Source: Chloroflexota bacterium
GTDB taxonomy: Bacteria > Chloroflexota > Dehalococcoidia > SHYD01
Direction of reading: 5' to 3'
Assembly (NCBI GenBank): GCA_016190485.1
Contig: JACPQN010000057.1
Span: 1 to 32,750 of the forward strand
Length of the DNA: 32,750 nucleotides
In this document: positions 25,980 to 32,750 of the stretch, in pieces
How positions within the stretch are numbered: the stretch's first letter is position 1
How the letters are laid out: the number at the start of each line of letters is the position of its first letter
Translations under genes and position numbers: made by a program
Notes under the pieces: generated by a model
What the model was told of the DNA's origin: nothing
Database searches by the model: none
The model's input: only the letters and a program-made list of their open reading frames with translations

Positions 25980-27467
25980 ATGCGTAGCGGGACGGTGGCC
26001 AGCCTGGCCACACAAGCTCAGGGAGTGCCCCAGGCGGCGAGCCGGGGGAGGCGCTTGCGCTTCCAGCGGCTGGTGCGCCTGGGACTCCAGGCCAGCGACC
26101 TCCTGCTCATCAACCTGGCCTTCGTAGCGGCCTACTATAGCCGCTACCTGCTGGGGCTGGGCGGCGACGTACCGGACGAGAACTTCGTTGAGCTCCCGGC
26201 CTATCTCCCAGTGGAGGCCGGCCTTACCCTCACCCTCTACGCTATCTACCACGTGGCCGGCCTGTACCGCAGGCCCACCCGCCGGCCTCTCCTGGAGGAG
26301 ACCTGGGCGCTGCTCCAGGCCACCAGCTTCGGCATGATGCTGATCTTCGCCGCCGTCTTTCTCTTCCGGGGGTTCGCCTACTCCCGAGGCCTCTTCCTCA
26401 TCGCCTGGGGGCTGGTGCTGGCGTTCCTGGTGGCTTCCCGCCTCCTGGCCAGGGCGGTGCAGGCCGTGCTCCGGCGGCGGGGCATCGGGGAGCGCAGGGT
26501 CCTGGTGGTGGGGGGCGAGCCCCTGGGGATGACCGTGATGCACATCCTGGCAACCGAGCCAGGCCTGGGTTACCGGCTCATGGGCTTCGTGCAAAACGGA
26601 GACGCAGGCGACCTGGGGCGCTTCAAGCGGCTCGGCGCCCTCCAGGACATGCCCCAGGTGCTCCAGGGACAACAGGTCGACGAGGTGATCGTGGCCCTCC
26701 CCTCCTCCCAACACCACCTCATCTCCGACATTACGGAACAGTGCCAGCGGGAGGGCGTCGTCTTCCGAATCGTGCCCGACCTCTTTGAGATGAGCCTGAG
26801 TCAGGTGGACGTAGAAGACCTGCGGGGCATCCCGGTCATCGGCGTCAAAGATGTCTCTATCAGCAGCTCGAACCTACTGCTCAAGCGGGCGCTGGACGTC
26901 GCGCTGGCCGGCCTCCTCTCGCTGGCGCTCGCGCCCCTTTGGCTGCTCATCGCCTTGGCCATAAAACTCGACTCCCCTGGACCCGTCTTCTTCGTGCAGA
27001 CCCGCCTGGGCAAGAACGGACGGCCCTTCCCGGCCCTCAAGTTCCGCTCTATGCGGGTGGATTCTGAGGCGCTGCTGCCACGGTTGCAATCCCACAACGA
27101 GGCGACCGGCCCCCTCTTCAAAATGCGCAACGATCCCAGGGTCACGCGAGTGGGCCACTGGCTGCGACGCAGCAGCCTGGACGAGTTGCCCCAGCTCTGG
27201 AACGTGCTGCGCGGCGAGATGAGTTTGGTCGGACCCCGCCCCCCGCTGCCTTCTGAGGTGGAGCAGTACCAGGAGTGGCACCGCAAGCGGCTCACCGTCG
27301 CGCCCGGGCTGACGGGGCTCTGGCAGGTGAGTGGACGCAGCGAGCTCCCCTTTGACGAGATGGTGCTCTTGGACATCTACTACATCGAGAACTGGTCCCT
27401 GGGCCTGGACTTTCAGATCCTGCTGCGCACCATTCCGGCGGTGCTCCTGGGCAGCGGAGCGTACTAG
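25980..27467 (+). CDS. Polyprenyl-phosphate sugar-1-phosphate transferase (initiating enzyme)
   Basis: 495-residue enzyme of the WbaP/EpsE polyprenol-phosphate hexose-1-phosphotransferase group. It would start glycan assembly by moving a sugar phosphate from a UDP-sugar to undecaprenyl phosphate. Four to five helices occupy about residues 25-150, a Rossmann-like domain begins RRVLVVGGEPLGMTVM near 169, and the C-terminal catalytic domain starts KRALDVALAGLLSLAL. Catalytic-domain motifs are SPGPVFFVQTRLGKNG, ALKFRSM, FKMRNDPRVTRVGHWLRR, SLDELPQLWNVLRGEMSLVG, PRPPLPSEV and APGLTGLWQVSGRS. ATG 25980 follows GGGGGAG by ten bases and is preferred to GTG 25944. It ends the rightward glycan run. Confidence 0.93.
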   Translation: MRSGTVASLATQAQGVPQAASRGRRLRFQRLVRLGLQASDLLLINLAFVAAYYSRYLLGLGGDVPDENFVELPAYLPVEAGLTLTLYAIYHVAGLYRRPTRRPLLEETWALLQATSFGMMLIFAAVFLFRGFAYSRGLFLIAWGLVLAFLVASRLLARAVQAVLRRRGIGERRVLVVGGEPLGMTVMHILATEPGLGYRLMGFVQNGDAGDLGRFKRLGALQDMPQVLQGQQVDEVIVALPSSQHHLISDITEQCQREGVVFRIVPDLFEMSLSQVDVEDLRGIPVIGVKDVSISSSNLLLKRALDVALAGLLSLALAPLWLLIALAIKLDSPGPVFFVQTRLGKNGRPFPALKFRSMRVDSEALLPRLQSHNEATGPLFKMRNDPRVTRVGHWLRRSSLDELPQLWNVLRGEMSLVGPRPPLPSEVEQYQEWHRKRLTVAPGLTGLWQVSGRSELPFDEMVLLDIYYIENWSLGLDFQILLRTIPAVLLGSGAY

Positions 27468-27468
27468 C

Positions 27469-27498
27469 TTCACCCCCTGCTGGCTGAAGTGGTATAGT
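27469..27498 (+). promoter_or_regulatory. Candidate extended -10 promoter for the radical SAM gene
   Basis: TGGTATAGT (27490-27498) fits an extended -10 element, with TTCACC (27469-27474, four matches to TTGACA) at an 18-base spacing. A start near 27505 would give a leader of about 125 bases before the radical SAM gene. The remainder of the gap (27499-27630) holds an AGGAGG at 27529-27534 and a small GC hairpin at 27592-27605 but no recognised riboswitch. Confidence 0.5.
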
Positions 27499-27630
27499 AG
27501 CGCGAGCTTTGTCCCGTCACCTTTGCACAGGAGGTGTGTTTCTGCCTAGGGGAAGGCGCTCATCGGCGAACAGAAGGAGTAGCTGAACAGGGCTCCGTCG
27601 GGAGCACCTCTGAATAAGGGCAGGTAGTGC

Positions 27631-29121
27631 ATGATCAAGAACGTGCTGTTCGTGCAGCCCAAGTCCGTGGGGGGCAACTTCGAGTACGTGGCCATCCCCC
27701 GCCAGGGAATGACCTTCCTGTCAGCGGCGCTAAAGCAGCATGTGGAGTGGGCCAAGCAGGGCATCGCCAACCGCATTGCCGATTGGGTGTACGAGACCCG
27801 GATCTGGTTCGAGGACAAGGTTGGCAAGCTGGACATCCTCAAAGACCTCCAGGGAGTGGATATCCTCTGCGTCTCGGCCCTCATCAATGAGATCCCCAGG
27901 GCTTACGAGATCGCCCGTCAGGCCAAGGAGCACTTCCCCCATATCCGCACCGTGGGCGGCGGCCCCCACATGGGCATGCTGCCCGACGAGGCCATCCAGC
28001 ACGGCAAGTTTGACGTCATCGTCAAGCGCGAGGGCGAGGACATCATCGGCCCACTGGCGGATGTGCTGCTCTCCTTCAAGGGCGGCGACCTCAAGCAGGA
28101 GCTGAAAAAGCTGGGGGGCATCGCTTATGAGGACGATGGCGTCGTCTTCCAGACTGCCAACCGGCGCACCATCCCTTCCGACTTCGTAGAGCTGCCCGAC
28201 TACGACGCGGTGGTAGGGCTGACCCCCAGGACGCCCTGGGCCGCCGGCGTCATCGAGACGGTGCGGGGCTGCACCGAGAGCTGCACCTACTGCGAGGTCA
28301 TCCAGCAGTTCCTGGGTTACCGCATGGTGCGGCGAGAAACGGAGTGGAAGCGCCTGGAGCAGCTCCAGCGCATGGCCGCCGATGGCCTCATTATGACCTC
28401 TCCCCTGGACGGGCGCTTCGCTGTCTTCGTCACCGACGATCTGCACCCCCCTCCCGCCCGGGCCACCAAGTTCCGCAACGAGCGGCTGGAGCGAATCAAA
28501 GGGTGGCACGGCCGCACCGAGGGGATGTTCATGATCTGCCAGGCCCGGGGAGAGCTGGGGCAGGACTCCGAGATGTGCGAAGCGCTGCGGACCAACGGCA
28601 TGGAGATGATCTACCTGGGCGTGGAGTCCAACAACGCTGAGAACCTCAACGCTGTGCGGAAGCGCCAGGACCCCGGCCAGGTGGACCGGGACCTGCGGGC
28701 CCTCCAGTCCTGGGGCTTTATCAACGTGGCCATGACCATCATCGGCCTGCCCTACGACACCGAAGAGAAGATCCTGGCCATGGCCGAGTGGGCCAAAGAG
28801 GTGAGCAAATACCAGACGGCCAACCTGCTCACGCCCCTACCGGCCACCATCAACTGGGAGCTGCTGCGCCCCCTGGACGAGGACGGCTCTCTGTTGCCGC
28901 CCGGCAAGATGCGCCCCTATCACCTCTACACCGGCAAGCAACTGGTCTACTACGACCAGCGCTGGACGCTCCAAGAGTCACAGGCGCTCTATCAGCGGTA
29001 CACGGCAAGGCTGCGTCCCGTAGATCGTCTCTACGCGCGCCTCTTTCAGCAGATCCAGCGCCGCGCCGAGAAGACCGGCGCGGTGGTGCCGCAGAAGGTG
29101 CTGGCGGTCTCGCCCAGCTAA
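27631..29121 (+). CDS. B12-binding-type radical SAM protein
   Basis: 496-residue radical SAM enzyme with an N-terminal cobalamin-binding-like domain, as in BchE, HpnP and related methylases or cyclases. The N-terminal half has the Rossmann pattern ILCVSALINEIPRAYEIARQ and RTVGGGPHMGMLPDEA. The iron-sulfur cluster motif CxxxCxxC is exact: Cys214, Cys218, Cys221 in GCTESCTYCEV. Downstream are FVTDDLHPPPARATKF, MEMIYLGVESNNAENLNAVRK and MTIIGLPYDTEEKI, all typical of the barrel. The start is ATG 27631 with AAGGG ten bases before it. It has its own promoter candidate and stands apart from the glycan run. Substrate unknown; a lipid, tetrapyrrole or natural-product methylation or rearrangement are all possible. 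Confidence 0.87.
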   Translation: MIKNVLFVQPKSVGGNFEYVAIPRQGMTFLSAALKQHVEWAKQGIANRIADWVYETRIWFEDKVGKLDILKDLQGVDILCVSALINEIPRAYEIARQAKEHFPHIRTVGGGPHMGMLPDEAIQHGKFDVIVKREGEDIIGPLADVLLSFKGGDLKQELKKLGGIAYEDDGVVFQTANRRTIPSDFVELPDYDAVVGLTPRTPWAAGVIETVRGCTESCTYCEVIQQFLGYRMVRRETEWKRLEQLQRMAADGLIMTSPLDGRFAVFVTDDLHPPPARATKFRNERLERIKGWHGRTEGMFMICQARGELGQDSEMCEALRTNGMEMIYLGVESNNAENLNAVRKRQDPGQVDRDLRALQSWGFINVAMTIIGLPYDTEEKILAMAEWAKEVSKYQTANLLTPLPATINWELLRPLDEDGSLLPPGKMRPYHLYTGKQLVYYDQRWTLQESQALYQRYTARLRPVDRLYARLFQQIQRRAEKTGAVVPQKVLAVSPS

Positions 29122-29296
29122 CCGGAGAGCCGGAGCAGGCCTGCACACTGGGAGCGCCCTGCAGCTCCGCTGCGAGCGAAAGGCCCTTTGCCCAGCGCAG
29201 CCTCAAGAGGCCCTGATCTTTTCGGGATGGCCTGTCCGCTCGGCAGGGCTGCGCCACCATGAGACACAGCTTACGGAATGAGGGAGGAACACCGAG

Positions 29297-30538
29297 GTGA
29301 GCAAGCGCGTCGTGGTTACGGGGATCGGTATCATCAGCCCCCTGGGGTTGGACACGGCCACCACCTGGGAAGGGCTGCTCAGTGGACGCTCCGGTGTGGA
29401 CCACATCACCTCCTTCGACCCCACCGGCCTCGAGACCACCTTCGGCGCTGAGGTAAAGGGTTTCGACCCGACGGTCTGCATCGACCGTAAGGAGGCCCGG
29501 CGGATGGACCGCTTCGTGCAGTTCGCCGTCTCCGCGGCCACAGAAGCGATGCAGCGTTCTGGGCTGGTCATCCACGAGGGCAACGCCTTCGACATCGGCT
29601 GCATCATCGGCAGCGGCATCGGAGGCATCATCACCATCTCCGAGCAGATCAAGGTGCTCAACGAGCGGGGGCCGGGCCGCATCAGCCCCTTCCTGGTGCC
29701 CATGATGATCTCCGACATGGCCTCGGGCCAGACCTCCATCCTTCTGGGGGCCAAGGGACCCAACTACGCCACCGTGTCGGCCTGTTCCAGCGGGGCCGAC
29801 GCCGTGGGCGACGCCTATGAGATCATCCGCCGTGGGGACGCCAGGGCCGTGCTGACAGGCGGGTCCGAGGCGCCCTTTTGCCCGATTGGCGTGGCCGCGT
29901 TCAACGCCGCCCGGGCTCTCTCCACCCGCAACGACGCGCCGCAACGGGCATCACGACCTTTCGATGCGGAGCGCAGCGGGTTCGTCATGGGCGAGGGCGC
30001 AGCTATTTTGATCCTTGAAGAGCTGGAGTTCGCTCAGGAGCGGGGCGCGCCCATCCTGGCAGAGATGGTGGGCTACGGCGCCACCGCCGACGCACACCAC
30101 ATTACCCAGCCGGCTGAGGGCGGCGAGGGTGGCGCTCGCGCCATGCGCATGGCCCTCCGCAAGGCCGGCCTCGCGCCGGAGCAGGTGAGCTACATCAACG
30201 CCCACGGCACCTCTACACCGCTGAACGATAAGTCCGAGACCATGGCCGTCAAAGCCGTCTTCGGCGAGAGCGCGTACCGCATCCCCATCAGCTCCACCAA
30301 GTCCATGGTGGGCCACCTGCTGGGCGCCGCCGGCGCCCTCGAGGCCGCCATCTGCGTCCTGGCCATGCAGGCGGACACCATACCACCCACCATAAACTAC
30401 GAGCACCCCGACCCCGAGTGCGACCTGGATTACGTGCCCAACCAGGCTCGCAAAGCGCCGGTGGAGGTCGCTCTGTCCAACTCCTTCGGCTTCGGCGGCC
30501 ACAACTCCTGCCTGGTCTTTCAGAAGTACCGGGAGTAG
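29297..30538 (+). CDS. fabF: 3-oxoacyl-[acyl-carrier-protein] synthase II
   Basis: 413-residue beta-ketoacyl-ACP synthase II, the condensing enzyme of type II fatty acid elongation in the cytoplasm. The catalytic triad is at the same numbers as in the E. coli enzyme: Cys163 in TVSACSSGADA, His303 in NAHGTSTPLND and His340 in MVGHLLGAAGA. It begins with the standard RVVVTGIGIISPLG and ends with NSFGFGGHNSCLVF. The start is GTG 29297, nine bases after AGGGAGG. The preceding 175-base gap (29122-29296) contains GC-rich inverted stretches but no promoter or operator I can defend. No acpP or other fab genes are adjacent. Confidence 0.95.
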   Translation: MSKRVVVTGIGIISPLGLDTATTWEGLLSGRSGVDHITSFDPTGLETTFGAEVKGFDPTVCIDRKEARRMDRFVQFAVSAATEAMQRSGLVIHEGNAFDIGCIIGSGIGGIITISEQIKVLNERGPGRISPFLVPMMISDMASGQTSILLGAKGPNYATVSACSSGADAVGDAYEIIRRGDARAVLTGGSEAPFCPIGVAAFNAARALSTRNDAPQRASRPFDAERSGFVMGEGAAILILEELEFAQERGAPILAEMVGYGATADAHHITQPAEGGEGGARAMRMALRKAGLAPEQVSYINAHGTSTPLNDKSETMAVKAVFGESAYRIPISSTKSMVGHLLGAAGALEAAICVLAMQADTIPPTINYEHPDPECDLDYVPNQARKAPVEVALSNSFGFGGHNSCLVFQKYRE

Positions 30539-30635
30539 CCAGCGCCAGCCTGGCCGCGGCGGCGCTCGCTTCCCGCACAGCCATGCGACAGCTCGCCAGT
30601 ACTCCCGGCGGCGTCTACCCCAGGCGGCTCTCCTC

Positions 30636-32354
30636 GTGACGGGACAGCCCCCTTCGGCAGGCTCAGGACAGCGCCTCTGGCGGCTCCTAGCGCCAGCGCC
30701 CCCCGATCTGCTCGCGGCGCTGGGTGATCTGCCGCCGCTGGCCACACAGCTCCTCTACAACCGGGGCATCAGGGACGCCGCCCAAGTCCGGGCCTACCTC
30801 GGCGGTGGCCCAGCGCCCTGGCCCGACCCTCTGCTCCTGCCCGACATGCAGCAAGCCGTGGACCGCCTCCTGGCCGCCCTGCAGCATGGGGAGGAGATCG
30901 CGGTCTACGGCGACTTCGACGCCGATGGCATCACGGGCACGGCCCTGCTGGTGCAGGGCTTGCGTCGGCTGGGCGGCCGGGCGCACCCCTACATTCCCCA
31001 CCGGGACCGGGAGGGGTACGGCCTGAACATCCCTGCCCTGGAAGCCCTCGAGGCGCAGGGGGTCCGCCTGGTGGTGTCCGTGGACTGCGGCACCAGCTCC
31101 GTGGAAGAGATCCGCCACGCACGGGGGCTGGGTTTAGACCTGGTGGTGGTGGACCATCATGCCATCCCGTCGCAGCTCCCACCCGCTGTGGCCATCGTCA
31201 ATCCCCATCGCAGAGAGAGCCGCTACCCTTTCGACGGCTTCTCGGGCGTTGGGGTCGCCTTCAAGCTCCTCCAGGCGCTGTACGCCGCCTTGGGCGAAGA
31301 CGTGGGTTCCCTGGCGGAACACCTGGACCTGGTGGCCATTGGCACCGTGGCCGACGTGGCCCCACTCCGGGGCGAGAACCGGTGGCTGGTGCAGCAGGGT
31401 CTGGCGGCCATCAATGGGGACGGCCGGCCGGGGCTGCGGGCGCTGCGCCAGCGCGCGGGCCTGGAAAAGGGATCTGTGGATGCCGGCCACCTGGGCTACG
31501 TCATTGCGCCCCGCCTCAACGCCATGGGACGCCTGGAGCACGCCATGACCAGCTACCAGCTCCTGGCCACCCAGGACACCGAGGAGGCCCGCTCCCTGGC
31601 GGAGCAGTTGGAGACCACCAACCAGGCACGACAGCGGATCACCAGGGAGGCCCTGGAGCACGCCCACGTGGCCCTGGAACACCACGATCCTGCCCAGCCC
31701 TTGGTGATGGTGGACGGCGAGGAGTACGCCGCGGGCGTCATGGGGCTGGTGGCCAGCCGCCTGGCCGAGGAGTGGTACCGCCCGGCGGTGGTGGTGGAGC
31801 GAGGCCCGGTCCAGAGCCGGGGCAGCGCCCGCAGCATCCCGGAGTTCTCCATTGTGGCCGCCCTGAGCCAGTGCCGGGAGTTACTGGTGCGCTACGGGGG
31901 CCACCCCCAGGCCGCCGGCTTCACCGTGGAGACGGGGCTGCTGCCCATGCTCCGAGAGCGGCTGAGCGCTGTGGCTGCCGAGTCCCTGGCAGAGCGGTCG
32001 CTCCAGCCCACCCTCCGCATCGACCTGGAGACGCCGCTACACGCGCTGCCGGGCGCCACCCTGGCCGCCGTGCGCCGGATGGAGCCCTTCGGGGCGGAGA
32101 ACCCGGAGCCCCTGTTCCTCACCCGGCGGCTGGAGGTGGCCCAGGCCCGCACCATGGGTCGCGACGAGAGTCATCTGGAGCTGAAGCTGCGGGAGGGCCG
32201 GGTCACCTGGAGGGCGGTGGGGTTCGACATGGGCCAGCGGCTGAGCGAGGCGCAGGAGCAGGTGGATCTGGTCTACACCATGGCACAGGATAGCTGGCAG
32301 GGCCATGGCCTGCTCCAGCTCCTGATCCGGGATTTCCGGCCCAGCGGGCCCTAA
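30636..32354 (+). CDS. recJ: Single-stranded-DNA-specific exonuclease RecJ
   Basis: 572-residue 5'-3' exonuclease on single-stranded DNA, acting in recombination and mismatch/base-excision repair. DHH-family metal-binding motifs are visible: YGDFDADGITG (residues 91-101; Asp93, Asp95, Asp97), VSVDCGTSS, VVVDHHAIP with Asp173-His174-His175, and IGTVADVAPL. The DHHA1 domain follows with SRGSARSIPEFSI and RYGGHPQAAGF, then the C-terminal OB-type domain. Length is normal for RecJ. The start is GTG 30636. A dispersed-repeat copy (30648-30671) is read in frame just after the start as PPSAGSGQ, giving a short non-conserved N-terminal tail before the conserved QLLYNRGI region. Confidence 0.95.
   Translation: MTGQPPSAGSGQRLWRLLAPAPPDLLAALGDLPPLATQLLYNRGIRDAAQVRAYLGGGPAPWPDPLLLPDMQQAVDRLLAALQHGEEIAVYGDFDADGITGTALLVQGLRRLGGRAHPYIPHRDREGYGLNIPALEALEAQGVRLVVSVDCGTSSVEEIRHARGLGLDLVVVDHHAIPSQLPPAVAIVNPHRRESRYPFDGFSGVGVAFKLLQALYAALGEDVGSLAEHLDLVAIGTVADVAPLRGENRWLVQQGLAAINGDGRPGLRALRQRAGLEKGSVDAGHLGYVIAPRLNAMGRLEHAMTSYQLLATQDTEEARSLAEQLETTNQARQRITREALEHAHVALEHHDPAQPLVMVDGEEYAAGVMGLVASRLAEEWYRPAVVVERGPVQSRGSARSIPEFSIVAALSQCRELLVRYGGHPQAAGFTVETGLLPMLRERLSAVAAESLAERSLQPTLRIDLETPLHALPGATLAAVRRMEPFGAENPEPLFLTRRLEVAQARTMGRDESHLELKLREGRVTWRAVGFDMGQRLSEAQEQVDLVYTMAQDSWQGHGLLQLLIRDFRPSGP
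30648..30671 (+). repeat. Dispersed repeat copy at the 5' end of recJ
   Basis: CCCCCTTCGGCAGGCTCAGG plus ACAG is a short copy of the window's repeat in the opposite orientation to those at 18130 and 19427. It starts four codons into recJ and is translated as PPSAGSGQ without breaking the frame. Confidence 0.7.
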
Positions 32355-32368
32355 CCCCAGCACTGCCG

Positions 32369-32626
32369 ATGCGCCGCCGGCCCAACCCCTTCACCTCCTG
32401 GGAAGGTTGCTTTCTCTCCAACACCGTCTGGGGAGTCAGCTTCCTCATCGCGCTGACGGGCGGCGCCTACGTGGGCAGCCTGCTGGGCGGGCAAGACGGC
32501 GGCACCATGGGCGCAGCCCTGGCGGCCGGGGTGGTCACCTTCACCCCCTGGCGGCGGTGGATCCTCGCGGGCCTGCGCAGACTGCGGCAGTATCTGGAGA
32601 GCGACGAAGAGCCGCCCAGCTCCTAG
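32369..32626 (+). CDS. Small hypothetical membrane protein
   Basis: 85-residue protein I do not recognise. It begins MRRRPNPFTSWEGCFLSNTV, has a hydrophobic glycine-rich segment at about residues 20-40, a second weaker one at about 45-60 (GAALAAGVVTFTPWRRWIL), and a charged C-terminus (RRLRQYLESDEEPPSS). Topology would be a two-helix hairpin with both ends in the cytoplasm. It starts at ATG 32369, 14 bases after recJ, so it is probably co-transcribed. Codon use looks like its neighbours. No catalytic motif is visible. Confidence 0.6.
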   Translation: MRRRPNPFTSWEGCFLSNTVWGVSFLIALTGGAYVGSLLGGQDGGTMGAALAAGVVTFTPWRRWILAGLRRLRQYLESDEEPPSS

Positions 32627-32658
32627 TGTGGTGTTTCTGAAGAACGCCGCGAATCTTT

Positions 32659-32739
32659 CATTGCGAGGAGGCGAAGCCGACCCTTCGGCAGGCCCTTCGA
32701 CGGTGCTCAGGGCAAGCTCAGGGCAGGCGTGGCAATCCG
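32659..32739. repeat. Composite repeat: outer TTGCGAG...GGCAATC element carrying an inner copy of the window's repeat
   Basis: The left part CATTGCGAGGAGGCGAAGCC (32659-32678) and the right part CGTGGCAATCC (32728-32738) look like the two halves of one short palindromic element with inverted ends (ATTGC/GCAAT). Between them, 32681-32727 is a copy of the CCTTCGGCAGG...CTCAGGGCAGG repeat found elsewhere in the window. The most direct reading is insertion of the inner repeat into the outer one. It follows the small membrane protein gene; nothing else is seen between 32627 and the window end. Confidence 0.65.
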
Positions 32740-32750
32740 GGGGAGAGAAG

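Noticed and set aside
27499-27630. T-box or cobalamin riboswitch in the radical SAM leader, prompted by a GAAGGAGTAG-like stretch and the B12-type product.
   Set aside because: No T-box antiterminator sequence (TGGNACCGCG type), no B12 box and no terminator stem with T-run can be found; the match is a few bases only.

Overview
This window is GC-rich, densely packed bacterial chromosome. Genes are separated by short gaps or overlap by a few bases, GTG starts are common with two TTG starts, and no gene-free stretch exceeds 300 bases. The membrane-anchored YvcK-like protein next to secG, the orphan family 5 solute-binding protein, and short palindromic repeats of the 'CCTTCGACNNGCTCAGG' type suggest an uncultivated member of Chloroflexota, perhaps Dehalococcoidia. 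That placement is inference from gene flavour; no rRNA or other phylogenetic marker is present to prove it.

Layout. Positions 1-5172 (+) hold housekeeping and general genes: the 3' part of gatB, a YvcK/CofD-like gene, secG, a peptide/nickel-type substrate-binding protein and a SAM hydroxide adenosyltransferase (DUF62). A repeat-filled convergent gap follows (5173-5341). From 5342 to 11112 a leftward operon encodes, in transcription order, a Gmad2-domain lipoprotein, two GT4 glycosyltransferases, a membrane-anchored GH-A clan glycoside hydrolase and a GT2 glycosyltransferase. rsmG (11158-11928) sits between the two halves of the locus. From 11994 to 27467 a long rightward run encodes a second glycoside hydrolase paralogous to the first, a GT39-like membrane glycosyltransferase, two O-antigen ligase/polymerase-like membrane proteins, a UDP-xylose synthase-like SDR, an LPG_synthase_TM/flippase-like protein, three GT4 enzymes, a SAM methyltransferase, a GT9 heptosyltransferase-like enzyme and an initiating polyprenyl-phosphate sugar-1-phosphate transferase. 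The end of the window (27631-32626) has a cobalamin-type radical SAM protein, fabF, recJ and a small membrane protein, then a composite repeat.

Taken together, 5342-27467 is a cell-surface polysaccharide or glycan assembly locus. The sugar transferase would start the glycan on undecaprenyl phosphate, the cytoplasmic GTs extend it, UXS supplies a UDP-pentose, and the WaaL/Wzy-like and GT39 proteins act on the outer face. The paired hydrolases would trim or release polymer, as PslG is thought to do in the Psl pathway. No Wzx, Wzz or ABC exporter is visible, so the export route is open.

The most unusual observations are: a short repeat family inserted in frame in three genes and nested inside another repeat at the right end; a probable ACG start codon with a good ribosome binding site for the second ligase-like gene; and the paralogous hydrolase pair flanking rsmG.
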